From Apostichopus japonicus (Eukaryota; Echinodermata; Holothuroidea; Aspidochirotida; Stichopodidae): 64,000 nt of DNA. Of the stretch, positions 25,795 to 37,410 are shown one piece after another. The DNA lies in contig NC_092571.1 of the NCBI RefSeq assembly GCF_037975245.1, positions 4,137,001 to 4,201,000 of the forward strand. Reading direction: 5' to 3'. The position numbers and the translations under genes were made by a program. Within the stretch, counting starts at the first letter, position 1; the number at the start of each line of letters is the position of its first letter. Below the pieces are notes generated by a model that saw only the letters and a program-made list of their open reading frames with translations, did not search any database and had not been told where the DNA came from.

Positions 25795-26470
25795 TAACCT
25801 GTTGAAATTCATCGCCACCTGTTTTCACCAGATAACTTGTTGAAAACAATTGAACCTGTGGAAAATCCTACTGTTATAACCAGCTTAAAACCTTCCATAC
25901 ATGTTCTTACCTGTTCAAACGTTTTCAATACCAGTAAAGACATGTTGAAAACAGAACCAGTTAAAACCTGTTACCCCTGTTGAAAACAGTTGAAACCAGT
26001 TCATACAGTATGTTATTACCAGTTAATAGCTGTTGCGCCTGTTGAAAACAGTTGAAACCTGTTATTACCAGTTAATACCTGTTCATGCCAGTTAAAAGCT
26101 GTTGTGCCTGTTGAAACTTGTTGAGAACAGTTGAAACCGGTTAATACCAGTTAAAAACTGTTATGCCGGTTGAAAACAGTTGAAACCTGTTATTACCAGT
26201 TAATACCTCTTAATACCAGCTAAAGCTGTTGTGCCTGTTGAAACCTGTTGAAAACAGTTGAAACCTGTTAATACCAGCTAATATCTGTTAATACCAGTTA
26301 AAAACTGTTATGCCTGTGAAAACAGTTGAAACCTGTTAATACCAGTTAATACCTGTCAATACCAGTTAACACCCGTAAATACCATTTAATACCTGTTATT
26401 ACCTGTCACCAAATACCAGTTGCAACAGGTACCTGTTAAAACCAGTTCAACAGGTATTAACTGGAATTTT
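25795..26470. repeat. Right subterminal repeat region of element 2
   Basis: Dense irregular array of CCTGTTGAAAACAGTTGAAA, 'cctgttattaccagttaata' and similar units, built from the same ACCTGTT/AACAGGT and CCAGTT words as the left minisatellite but without a fixed period. Confidence 0.9.
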
Positions 26471-26478
26471 CACCTGGG

Positions 26479-27743
26479 AACGCAGTCCAAGAACTCGTTT
26501 TGGCATTGTTCGTCTACACTAATCTCCTTTTTATATAAATTGCTATAAAACCCATGAAACACTGTTAACATATCCTCATTAAAGACCACTCTACCTCTGG
26601 AATCCCGTATACTATCAATTGTTTTGAACTTTGCACGTGCGTGTTCTCGTTTATAAAAGAACGCAGACGGTCGCTCCCCCTCTTCAACAAACCTGGCTCT
26701 AGCCCGAATTATGGCCCCTCTGCTTTGCTCTCTTAAAATACGATCAATCTCAGCCCTGTTCCCAGTAATACAAGTTTCCTTTAGCTGAGCTAACTTTTGT
26801 CGTCTCTCCCCCGCACGACGAATACCATGGGTGATCATTAAATCCCTAATTCTTCTCTTTATCTCTTCCCACCAATCTGAAATTGACTCAAAACCTGACT
26901 TTAAATTACCCCAAAGAGCATAATAGAACTCTAACTCTTTACAAAAGTCTATATCCTTTAGCATAGAAACATTGCACTTCCAAAAGCCTTGGCCTTTGTT
27001 TGGAGCACAAGGGATAACAATAGAAACCCCAATAGCTTTGTGGTCAGAGTAAATACAGGGAATACAACAAGAATCTGCAAAGGCCATATCCTTTGGAATG
27101 CAAATCCTATCAAGCCTGCTGCTTTGGACTTGACCCGGGTTTTTCCAGGTAACTCCTGCTTGTGTTGGATAAGATACCCTCCACGAATCGATCAAATTAC
27201 TAAAAGATAACAAAGACTCCAACTCATTTCGACCCACAAAACAAGAATAAAAAGGCGAGTTCACCAATCTGTCCTGATCCTCCATAATACAGTTAAAATC
27301 CCCTCCTAATATAATAGGTTCTCTTCCCCGCGTGTAAGTACTCATATTATTGAAAAACATCGCCTTTCAGACCCGGAATTGGGTGCATAAATGTTACAGA
27401 TACGTACTGAAAAACTGGAGAAAGTACACAGAACAGAAATACAACGCCCGATATCGTCATGGCGGATCTGAGAATAAGTACAATTCAATTTATCGGAAAA
27501 GGCGATCAGAACCCCACAAGAATGTACCGAATAAGAAGGAGAAAAGAAAACCTTCCCCTTCCAGCTATTTTTAAAACCATCAAAATCATTTTCTCTCAGA
27601 TAAGTTTCTTGCATTAACACAATATATACATTCAAGAGTTTTACCCACTCTGTTATACGAGCTCGTCTTACCGAATCTCGCAAGCCCCCTACATTTATAC
27701 TCAGTGTAGAAACGTTACAATTTGATTTACGACTCATATCCAT
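26479..27743 (-). pseudogene. LINE ORF2, 5' part: APE-type endonuclease
   Basis: Starts MDMSRKSNCNVSTLSINVGG immediately after the ORF1 stop. Endonuclease motifs in order: QETYL (catalytic Glu), GVLIAF, NIYAPN, LGGDFN, SRLDRICIP and SDHKAI (catalytic Asp/His). One frameshift in a T run near 27355 separates the first 130 residues from the rest. The coding sequence ends at NEFLDCV, where element 2 interrupts it, and resumes at 20923. Confidence 0.85.
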
Positions 27744-29081
27744 TTATAAAAAATATTTGTCGAAAAACGCTGTACCATGCTGAAGTACATAACTTGGATG
27801 TTCGTTAGCCAAATGGATTATCCAATCTTTTGGATCACTCATGACCCCCTTACACCTTTTCACTGGGCATGTAAATTTACCCGGTTTTGTACCGGCGTGC
27901 TGTTCCTCTAAGTGAAGCACAATATCCTCAAATGAATGAAAGGCCTCTTGACAACGTGGCTGAAAACATGATATCCAATTTGCTTTCCCTGACCAAACAT
28001 TGCACTGTTCTATTCTCTCTTTAGCCCTCTGTAGGGCACTGCTTCCATCCCGACTCTGGGACCGCTGACCGCGTCCGATAGGAGATTCTCTCCTACTTCG
28101 CGTAGAACGTTTTGGTGTAATCCAGGCGTCATCCTTGTCATCCGTCTGGTCCGCCTTGCGCTTTGATTCTTTCGAATTTGGCACAGGGACTTCCATTGCC
28201 TCCACTTCTGTAACGGGGGTTTCCACCGAACACTCCGCAGCAGTTGTGGCCGGGGTATCGTGTTCACCCACCACATCTTCCGCCTCACTCTCCACCTGCG
28301 CATCCTCCATTATCTCTGTCCTTACCGCGTAGGTAACCGGTTGACATTGATCTTGTACTGGCTTAGGCCCTCCCAACTCTTTTGTAACATGATTATCGCA
28401 TTCGGCCCACTCCGATGACTGGGGTCTGACTTTACTTGCGAATGATATCGGGCAATCCCGATACAGATGGCCAGACTTTCCGCATGTCTGGAAAGAAACT
28501 GGTGCTTCACAGTTCTTTGAAGTGTGGCCTAGCTTAAGGCAGTTAAAACATCTCACCTCCTGACATTCACTAGCAATATGACCTTCTTTGTCACATGTCA
28601 GGCACGTTCTTGGCTGGCCACTGTATCGGACCCAGCAGTTTCGACCTCCCAACTTTAACGAAGAAGGTATGTCCTTCTCCAGTTCCACCTTGTACTGTCT
28701 GGTTCCATTGAATAGTCCAGGAAACTCACGGTATTCCTGGAACCTCGAGCCTCAAACCTTTCCATACTTTCCTAGAATAAAACGGACCACGTTATCGTCC
28801 AGTTCAAATGGCACGTATAAAACTGTGACAATTTTCACCTGATCAGTATATGATGTCGATGTAGCACCGTTCAGTCCACACAAAACTGGCATAAACTGCC
28901 GCTTTAGATCATCCGTCTTAAAGGTAACATCAAACTCTCTTTTCAGTAAACTCTGAACCGTCACCAAATGTTCCTTTGCAGATATACCTATGCCTTCTAA
29001 CTTTCCTAGGACCGATCGGATAGTGTTGTCCTCATCAAAGTGCATCAGTACAGACTGCGAGCGAATCAAATCCGCTGACAT
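27744..29081 (-). pseudogene. LINE ORF1, nucleic-acid-binding protein, one nonsense codon
   Basis: Starts at MSADLIRSQ (29081) and runs to TAA at 27744, about 445 codons, in one frame broken only by a TGA at 28752-28754. After a conserved N-terminal half come three CCHC-type knuckles (CLTCDKEGHIASEC, CFNCLKLGHTSKNC, then FQTCGKSGHLYRDC, the last missing its first cysteine), an acidic and Ser/Arg-rich linker, and a C-terminal pair of C2H2-like fingers (CFQPRCQEAFHSFEDIVLHL with EEQH; CPVKRCKGV with HLANEH). Such proteins package LINE RNA. The N-terminal hydrophobic extension seen upstream of 29081 is probably 5' untranslated sequence. Confidence 0.85.
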
Positions 29082-29271
29082 TTTCAAAACGTAGAGAACG
29101 ACAAACCAATAAAGTAATATATAAGCGCTGAAAATGCACAAAGCAAAGAGCAGAGAAAACACGTCTGAACCGTACGAGGTTGAATTGTTGAATTAATATT
29201 GGTTGAATTAATATATCAAGAATTCAGCGTCGACTACTGAAAGAGAAAAAGAAATTTTAAACGTGTATAAC

Positions 29272-29343
29272 CAACCATTGATGGAGTCGAACTCAGTTCA
29301 TCAGGTTACCAGTCCACTGCTCTACCCTCTGAGCCATTTGACA
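29272..29343 (-). pseudogene. tRNA-Thr-like pseudogene or tRNA-derived SINE head
   Basis: On the minus strand TGGCTCAGAGGGTAGAGC is a good A box and GAGTTCGACTCC a B box; the anticodon-loop region CTGGTAA would give GGT (threonine). The acceptor ends do not pair, so it is a pseudogene or a SINE head. It lies about 60 bp upstream of the LINE 5' target-site copy. Confidence 0.6.
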
Positions 29344-29399
29344 AGTTAACTTTTAGCGAGCCTAAATTGGTATTATTGGTTGGATACAATCAAATGGTA

Positions 29400-30900
29400 A
29401 CAATGAATAACACTGCCTTCAACGAAATCTCTATTGGTGCTGTTTTACTCTCATTAGAGCAACGGATCTGAATATCTTTATTAACAAGAAGCTCACGCTT
29501 CAATGTCTTTGTTTACATTGCAGCAAGCAGTAAGAATGTCGTTTCCTTCCAAGACGTAAACGTACAATGGGCTTATGCCCCGATACTATCGATGACTTCG
29601 AAGCAAGCAGTAAAGACAAACGTATTCCGTGAAATCTTCTTATTCACAAAAAGTTACTTAAGATTATGCTCGCAAGAGAGGTCTTGCTGTAAGTTGTCTC
29701 CCTTTACAACTATATTCTATGCAGACGATCGTGAACTGGGATTAAGCCTGAAATTTCAACAAACATACCTATTCATATTTCAAGACCTTTTTGAATGAGG
29801 AAGGGACAATACTTATTAAGTCAAACACGTTAACTACATGTGACTAATCTTATTTAGGGATCTGAATGGCTGGAAATAGCACAGTAATTCGAAACCTGAA
29901 ACATGATTCATAGGGTTTTGAGTTTATGCCAGTAGATTTGGGAAACACGGGGATCGGGAATTCGTCAACTACAAGACTTTGTTTAGTCCGCAGTGACTTG
30001 TTGTGTTTATTGATCCTCTGAACTGCGTGTAAAGTCCCCCCCCCCCCCCCAATGACTGTGTCCCACACATATACAAAAGTGTGTATTTAGTGTAGTACAA
30101 AATATTAAAATCATCTTTATAAATATCGAATTTTTATTTATTATCAGCCAACTTGATCACGTTGTTCACAATTGTTGCATTTTGAAAGACTGAATGGTAA
30201 TGAGGAAGGAACGGTGATGAGGACGAGGTTTGGATGTTTTTATAGCTTTGATATGTGCAATATATTTTGTCAACATTCTGACATGGTCGACTCTATCAGC
30301 AGCTAAAATCTCTATAAAGCATGAGTTATAGGAGGCAATAGCATCCCTTTCAAAGTCATAGCTACTCTCCCTTCACCGCCGCCCCTCCTTCTCATTCCAT
30401 TTGCCGATACGTTACTGCACCATGAAAATCGTATCTTATATCTCTATAACAAAGAAATAAACGAACGGAATACAAATTAAGTTTCCTCCTCCTATTGATT
30501 TGAAAAGAGGTATTTGAGTCGCCTCTAATAGAGTGTGGATTTGAAATAATTAAACATAAAACAAAATATTATTTGCCTTTCATCCAGAACTCTGTTTTGC
30601 TCTGTTTAACAAAAGATGTTGTGTCATTGAAATAGGCGTGACATGACAAAAATCAGGTTTAAGCATGTAAGGTATAAACGTAGCTCGGTAAATTGGGTAA
30701 CCTGATGTAAGTAATCATGGTATCGTCTTGTATTAGGGTAACAAGCAAATGTGTCACGCTCATTTCATACAATTTAGCGCAAATATATCTTATCATCAAG
30801 AACATAACTTGAGAACAAGAGAGTAAACAATGACAGGAGCGGCGCGAGGAATAATACAGAAGCACGGACAAGGGTAAAGCAGCGAAAGACCCCCTCCAAA
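29400..30900. other. Anonymous intergenic sequence
   Basis: No protein-coding signal that I can support on either strand. A poly-C run lies at about 30038-30051. Nothing else stands out. Confidence 0.4.
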
Positions 30901-30912
30901 AAAAAAACGAAT

Positions 30913-32089
30913 CCCTTGGGATTTTCACCCCCACCATTTTTTTCGGTTAGCACGACCCTCAGCTATCACAATCTGCGTTTGCTATTAAATTAATTGTGGT
31001 GTGGCCACCAGCACACATTCAATAAAACTAGGAGTTTTAGCAAATGTAATATCTTTGTAATTAAATAAAGCACAACGTAAGTGTCTAAGTATATATATTT
31101 GAAGCTGCCCTGGTGAAACCAATCACAATCATGAAAGTCAAAGTCATCCCTAATTAGGACTGTTGCCATGGCAATAGTCATGATGAAATTTGTACTTTTA
31201 GAAAAATATCATGTAATATACATGTACCAAAAAATCCCAACTAATTGTCTTTTTACATTGATTGGGCGCTGCCCGGTTGATTGCAGTCAAGATCTGGATC
31301 ACTTAAGGTCGCTGTCATGTCTTTTTAACGGCTGTTGCCATGGTAACACCATGATGAAAATTCAAATTATAGAACAAAATGTAAAATTACTAATGGCTAA
31401 CTGTACATTATTCTCAAATTCCAATTCCAATTCTGTCAGCATAGTGTTGTCATGACAATGGTCTTCATTGGGAATGAGCTTGATCTGCAATGATAATTAT
31501 CTTGATCTAATCTACCAGGCAGCCCTAAATCTATATACCTTGACACTTACATTGTGTTTCTTTGTTGTTTAGTAATACATAAATATGACATTTTGTTGTC
31601 AAAGTCCATTTCAAACTCAAATTCAGTCAGACTAGTGTTGCCATGGCAACGATCTTGATTGAGTTCGATCGTGACCTTAAATGGCCTGATATTGAGCTCA
31701 ATCAACCAGAATGTCTAAAATATACATGCCAAAGACACATTGATTGTGTTTTCATGTTGTTTAGTTACAATTATATGAATTATCTTAATTCCCCCACCCC
31801 CTTCCCCTTGAAGCGTTGTCATCGCAACGGTCCTGATTGGGCATAATAGCAACCTTAATATGACTCAAATGCAATCAACCAGGCACCATACAATTGATGT
31901 AACTAAATACTTAGATTGTGATTTTATGTTGTATACTCCTAAAGATATCATTTTTCCCAATTTTTATAGTGCTACAATGGCAACAGCCCTGGTAGCAACA
32001 CCCACCACTAATTTCATGGCAAAGAAAATTGTGACAGCTGAGGGTCCTATAGCTAACCGAAAAACATGGTAGATGAAAACCCCTAAGGG
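30913..32089. mobile_element. MITE-like element with about 60-bp TIRs
   Basis: The left end CCCTTGGGATTTTCACC, then TTTTTCGGTTAGCACGACCC and TCAGCTATCACAAT, is mirrored at 32025-32089 by ATTGTGACAGCTGAGGGTCC, TAGCTAACCGAAAAACATGG and GATGAAAACCCCTAAGGG. The interior is non-coding and made of diverged repeats containing a GTTGCCATGGCAAC-like palindrome. The right end abuts the satellite array. Confidence 0.7.
31160..31830. repeat. Degenerate repeats with an X-box-like palindrome
   Basis: GTTGCCATGGCAAT (31162), GTTGCCATGGTAAC (31334), GTTGTCATGACAAT (31446), GTTGCCATGGCAAC (31637) and GTTGTCATCGCAAC (31815), each followed by a related downstream text such as 'gtcatgatgaaa' or 'gatcttgattgag'. 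Spacing is roughly 110-190 bp. The 31637 copy is a perfect 14-bp palindrome matching the RFX (X-box) consensus. Confidence 0.75.
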
Positions 32090-32109
32090 GGGGGGGGGGT
32101 TGTCCATTT

Positions 32110-35100
32110 TCTATTTCTACCGTAAGTGCACGTTAACAGTGTATACATACATCCGTGCTTTATAGCGTTTTACAAAAACGCATAGGTACTTTGGCTGCGT
32201 TGAACAATCAACGCTGTATGTTATAGTTTAAATGTATAGATATAAATACACGGTAAACAGTGTATACAAACATCCGGACATTTAAGCGTTATACCAAAGC
32301 GCCTAGATACTTTGGTTACGTCATAGATAGGGTAGTTGCGCTTACTTTCGTTGGATAGACAAAGCTGTATGTTATAGTTTAAATGTATACATATTAATGC
32401 ACGTTAACAGTATATACTTACATCCGTGCATTAAAGCGTTATACAAAAGCGCATAGATACTTTGGTTGCGTCATAGATAGGGTAGTTGCGCTTACTTTTT
32501 GTTGAACAAACAACGCTGTATGTTATAGTTTAAATGTTTAGATATAAATACACGAAAAACAGTGTATACGTACATCCGGGCATTTAAGCGTTATACCAAA
32601 GCGCCTAGATACTTGATAGCGTCATAAATAAGGTCGTCGCGCTAACTTTTCGTTGGACAGACAACGCTGTGTGTTAATGTTTAAATGTATAGATATAAAT
32701 GCACGTTAACAGTGTATACATACATCCGTGCATTAAAGCGTTATACAAAAACGCATAGATACTTTGGTTGAGTCATAGATAGGGTAGTTGCGCTTACTTT
32801 TTGTTGAACAAACAACGCTGTATGATATAGTTTTAATGTATAGATATAAATACACGGTAAACAGTGTATACAAACATCCGGACATTTAAGCGTTATACCA
32901 AAGCGCCTAGATACTTTGGTTACGTCATAGATAGGGTAGTTGCGCTTACTTTCGTTGGATAGACAAAGCTGTATGTTATAGTTTAAATGTATACATATTA
33001 ATGCACGTTAACAGTATATACTTACATCCGTGCATTAAAGCGTTATACAAAAGCGCATAGATACTTTGGTTGCGTCATAGATAGGGTAGTTGCGCTTACT
33101 TTTTGTTGAACAAACAACGCTGTATGTTATAGTTTAAATGTTTAGATATAAATACACGAAAAACAGTGTGTACGTACATCCGGGCATTTAAGCGTTATAC
33201 CAAAGCGCCTAGATACTTTGATAGCGTCATAAATAAGGTCGTCGCGCTAACTTTTCGTTGGACAGACAACGCTGTGTGTTAATGTTTAAATGTATAGATA
33301 TAAATACACGTTAACAGTGTATACATACATCCGTGCATTAAAGCGTTATACAAAAACGCATAGATACTTTGGCGTTGCGTCATAGATAGGGTAGTTGCGC
33401 TTACTTTTTGTTGAACAAACAACGCTGTATGATATAGTTTTAATGTATAGATATAAATACACGGTAAACAGTGTATACATGCATCCGGACATTAAAGCGT
33501 TATACCAAAGCGCATAGATACTTTGGGTGTGTCATTGTTGGGGTAGTTGCGCTTACTTTTCGTTAGATAGGCAAAGCTGTATGTTATAGTTTAAAGGTAT
33601 AGATATAAATACAAAGTATACACATTGTATATATATATCCGTGCAAAGCGCATATATATTTGTATGCGTCATAGCTTAGGTCGTCGCGCTTACTTTTCGT
33701 TGGACAGACAACGCTGTGTGTCTAATAGTTTAAATGTATACATATAAATGCACGGTAAACAGTGCATACATACATCCGGGCGTTCAAACGTTATACCAAA
33801 GCGCCTATATACTTTGGTTGCGTCATAGCTAAGATCGTCAGGCTTACTTTTTGTTGAACAAACAACGCTGAATGTTATAGTTTAAATGTATAGATATACA
33901 TGCACGTAAACAGTGTATACATACATCCGTGCATTAAAGCGTTATTCAAAAACGCATAGATACTTTGGTTGCGTCATAGATAGGGTAGTTGCGCTTACTT
34001 TTTGTTGGATAGACAAAGCTTTATGATATAGTTTTAATGTATAGATAGAAATGCACGGTAAACAGTGTATACATGCATCCGGACATTAAAGCGTTATACC
34101 AAAGCGCATAGATACTTTGGGTGCGCCATAGTTGGGGTAGTTGCGCTTACTTTTCGTTAGATAGACAAAGCTGTATGTTATAGTTTAAAGATATAGATAT
34201 AAATACAAAGTATACACATTGTATACATATATCCGTGCAAAGCGCATATATATTTTGTTTGCGTCATAAATAAGGTCGTCGCTCTTACTTTTCGTTGGAC
34301 AGACAACGCTGTGTGTCTAATAGTTTAAATGTATACATATAAATGCATGGTAAACAGTGCATACATACATCCGGGCGTTCAAGCGTTATACCAAAGCGCC
34401 TATATACTTTGGTTGCGTCATAGCTAAGATCGTCAGGCTTACTTTTCGTTGGACAGACAACGCTGTGTGTTAGAGTTTAAATGTATAGATATAAATGCAC
34501 GGCAAACAGTGTATACATGTATCCGGACATTAAAGCGTTATACCAAAGCGCATAGAAACTTTGGTTGAGTCATAGTTAGGGTAGTTGCGTTTACTTTTAA
34601 TTAGATAGCCAAAGCTGTACGTTATATAAATACAAAGTACACAGTGTGTACATACATCCGTGCAAAGCGCATAGATATTTTCGTTGCGTCATAGCTAAGG
34701 TCGTCGCGTTTACTTTTCGTTAGACAAACAACGCTGTATGTTATAGTTTAAATGTATAGTTATACTTGCATGTAAGCAGTGTATACATACATCCGTGCAC
34801 TAAACCATTATACAAAAATGTATAGATATAAATGCACGCAAACAGTGTAAATACATCCGTGCGTTCAAGCGTTATACAAAAGCGCATAGATACTTTGTTT
34901 GCGTCATAGCTAAGGTCGTTGCGCTTACTTTTTGTTGAACAAACAACGCTGTATGTTTAGTTTAAATGTATAGATATACATGCACGTAAACAGTGCATAC
35001 ATACATCCGTGCATTAAAGCGTTATTCAAAAAGGCATAGATACTTTGGCGTTGCGTCATAGATAGGGTAGTTGCGCTTACTTTTTGTTGAACAAACAACG

Positions 35101-36590
35101 CTGTATGATATAGTTTTAATGTATAGATATAAATACACGGTAAACAGTGTATACATGCATCCGGACATTAAAGCGTTATACCAAAGCGCATAGATACTTT
35201 GGGTGTGTCATTGTTGGTGTAGTTGCGCTTACTTTTCGTTAGATAGGCAAAGCTGTATGTTATAGTTTAAAGGTATAGATATAAATACAAAGTATACACA
35301 TTGTATACATATATCCGTGCAAAGCGCATATATATTTCTATGCGTCATAGCTAAGGTCGTCGCGCTTACTTTTCGTTGGACAGACAACGCTGTGTGTCTA
35401 ATAGTTTAAATGTATAGATATAAATGCACGGTAAACAGTGCATACATACATCCGGGCGTTCAAACGTTATACCAAAGCGCCTATATACTTTGGTTGCGTC
35501 ATAGCTAAGATCGTCAGGCTTACTTTTCGTTAGCCAAACAACGCTGAATGTTATAGTTTAAATGTATAGATATACTTGCACGTAAACAGTGTATACATAC
35601 ATCCGTGCAGTAAACCGTTATACAAAAATGTATAGATAGAAATGCACGTTAACAGTATATACTTACATCCGTGCATTAAAGCGTTATACAAAAGCGCATA
35701 GATACTTTGGTTGCGTCATAGATAGGGTAGTTGCGCTTACTTTTTGTTGAACAAACAACGCTGTATGTTATAGTTTAAATGTTTAGATATAAATACACGA
35801 AAAACAGTGTATACGTACATCCCGGCATTTAAGCGTTATACCAAAGCGCCTAGATACTTTGATAGCGTCATAAATAAGGTAGTTACGCTTACTTTTCGTT
35901 GGATAGACAAAGCTGTATGTTATAGTTTAAATGTATAGATATAAAAACAAAGTACACATTGTATACATACATCGGTGCAAAGCGCATATATATTTTGTTT
36001 GTGTCATAGCTAAGGTCGTCGCGCTTACTTTTCGTTGGACAGACAACGCTGTGTGTTAATGTTTAAATGTATAGATATAAATGCACGTAAACAGTGTATA
36101 CATGCATCCGGACATTAAAGCGTTATACAAAAACGCATAGATACTTTGGGTGCGTCATAGTTGGGGTAGTTGCGCTTACTTTTTGTTGGACAGACAACAC
36201 TCTATGTTATAGTTTAAATGTATAGATATAAATACACGTTAAACAGTGTATACATACATCCGGGCATTTAAGCGTTATACCAAAGCGCCTAGATACTTTG
36301 ATTGCGTCATAAATAAGGTAGTTGCGCTTACTTCTCGTTGGACAGACAACGCTGTGTGTTAATGTTTTAAATGTATAGATATAAATGCCCGTTAACAGTG
36401 TTTACATACAGCCGAGATATAAAGCGTTATACAAAAACGCATAGATACTTTGGTTGAGCCATAGATAGGGTAGTTGCGCTTACTTTTTTTTGAAGAAACA
36501 ACGCTGTATGTTATAGCTTAAATGTATAGATATACATGCACGTAAACAGTGTATACATACATCCGTGCATTAAAGCATAACACCAAAGCG
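32110..36590 (+). repeat. Right satellite array, about 30 monomers of about 150 bp
   Basis: Monomers run 'aacagtgtatacatacatcc', GTGCATTAAAGCGTTATAC, GCGCATAGATACTTTGGTTG, CGTCATAGATAGGGTAGTTG, CGCTTACTTTTTGTTGAAC, 'aacgctgtatgttatagttt' and 'aatgtatagatataaatgca'. Two sub-types alternate (CCGTGCATTAAAG and CCGGACATTTAAG). A four-monomer higher-order repeat of about 604 bp is visible: the distinctive GTATACAAACATCCGGACAT occurs at about 32262 and again at about 32866. The same family in reverse orientation forms the left array. Confidence 0.95.
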
Positions 36591-36961
36591 CAGTTGACAG
36601 ATACTATCAAAACGGTTATCAGTTTGATGAAGGAGAGAATATGGTTTTGGTTCTTTCTTTAATGTTTTGATTTTCTATGCAGGAGACTCGGCGACAAGCT
36701 CATCATTTAAAAAGTGGGAGAATTGGTGGAGGGGGGGGGGGATTCCAAATTTCTCCCGACTGAGTTTGGTAGGGCGTAGTTGAATGCGCCTCTGGAGAGC
36801 GTCCCCCACGCCCCCCCCCAACCTTGGACGCCCATGCTTTTCCGGTGCGAATTTGGAATTATGTTTTTGCAGGTACCTTAATGTCATTCCTTTAACGGCT
36901 GTGAAGGAACACTTGGGTAAATACGCCCTTAATGACAGTTATTCAGAGCCAGTAGAATCAC
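36591..36961 (+). repeat. Spacer between satellite and tRNA-like segment, right copy
   Basis: Unique spacer nearly identical, in reverse orientation, to about 12554-12910. It includes CAGGAGACTCGGCGACAAG, a poly-G run at 36730-36740 and CCATGCTTTTCCGGTGCGAA. No coding capacity: open frames here are mirror images of those in the left copy. Confidence 0.85.
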
Positions 36962-37022
36962 TGTGGTCGAGTGGTACGGACTTCGGTTCGTGACACGAAG
37001 ATCCGGGGTTCGATTCCTACCT
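36962..37022 (+). other. tRNA-like segment (right copy)
   Basis: TGGTCGAGTGGTACGG (A-box-like) and GGGTTCGATTCC (B-box-like), directly joined to stem I of the hammerhead. Differences from the left copy are a few substitutions (for example GGACTTCGG versus GGACTGCGG). Probably an RNA polymerase III promoter for a ribozyme-bearing transcript; that role is inferred. Confidence 0.65.
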
Positions 37023-37062
37023 TCGCCTGATGAGTCCCAAAAGGACGAAACCGGTCGTGAAG
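37021..37062 (+). ncRNA. Hammerhead ribozyme (right copy)
   Basis: CTTCGC, CTGATGAG, stem II TCC-CAAAA-GGA, CGAAAC, CGGTC, GTGAAG. All invariant core residues are present; stem I (CTTCGC/GTGAAG) pairs over six positions including one G-U. Stem III is ACC/GGU with no loop, so self-cleavage would be favoured between two copies. Predicted scissile bond after C37056. Downstream lies AT-rich DNA and a very long TA microsatellite. Confidence 0.87.
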
Positions 37063-37066
37063 TGGA

Positions 37067-37366
<300 letters not shown>

Positions 37367-37410
37367 GAAAAATAGTAAAGTTAGCTAGTGCTAATGATAA
37401 AGAAAAGAAA

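Larger units (their letters stand above)
20924..26478 (+). mobile_element. Element 2: 5.55 kb TIR element nested in the Tx1 LINE
   Basis: Left end CCCAGGAGAAAATTCCTGTT, right end (reverse complement) CCCAGGTGAAAATTCCAGTT, both continuing AATACCTG. Removing the element with one copy of a 2-bp duplication (AA on the plus strand) rejoins LINE ORF2 in frame, which fixes both boundaries. Both subterminal regions are made of repeats of ACCTGTTAA/AACCAGTT: a clean 29-bp minisatellite on the left, a looser array on the right. The middle (22.2-25.7 kb) has a decayed intron-containing gene shared with element 4. Confidence 0.87.
18650..29199 (-). mobile_element. Tx1-clade LINE, near full length, split by element 2
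   Basis: A minus-strand LINE bracketed by 13-bp direct repeats TGGTTGAATTAAT at 18637-18649 and 29200-29212. Excluding the 5555-bp insertion at 20924-26478 it is about 5.0 kb. It has ORF1 with CCHC knuckles and ORF2 with APE endonuclease, reverse transcriptase and a C-terminal cysteine/histidine motif. ORF1 ends and ORF2 begins at TAAATG in the same frame. The assignment to the Tx1/L1 group rests on the LLNTDYKLLAKTLQARL and C-terminal ETIRHMFWECPH patterns. Several stops and frameshifts make it inactive. Confidence 0.85.

Noticed and set aside
20940-26470. CRISPR-like array at 21.1-21.5 kb
   Set aside because: Regularly spaced repeats without unique spacers, in a eukaryotic transposon end; it is a minisatellite.
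29272-29343. Functional tRNA-Thr gene
   Set aside because: A and B boxes are good, but acceptor ends do not pair and the T-arm stem is weak.
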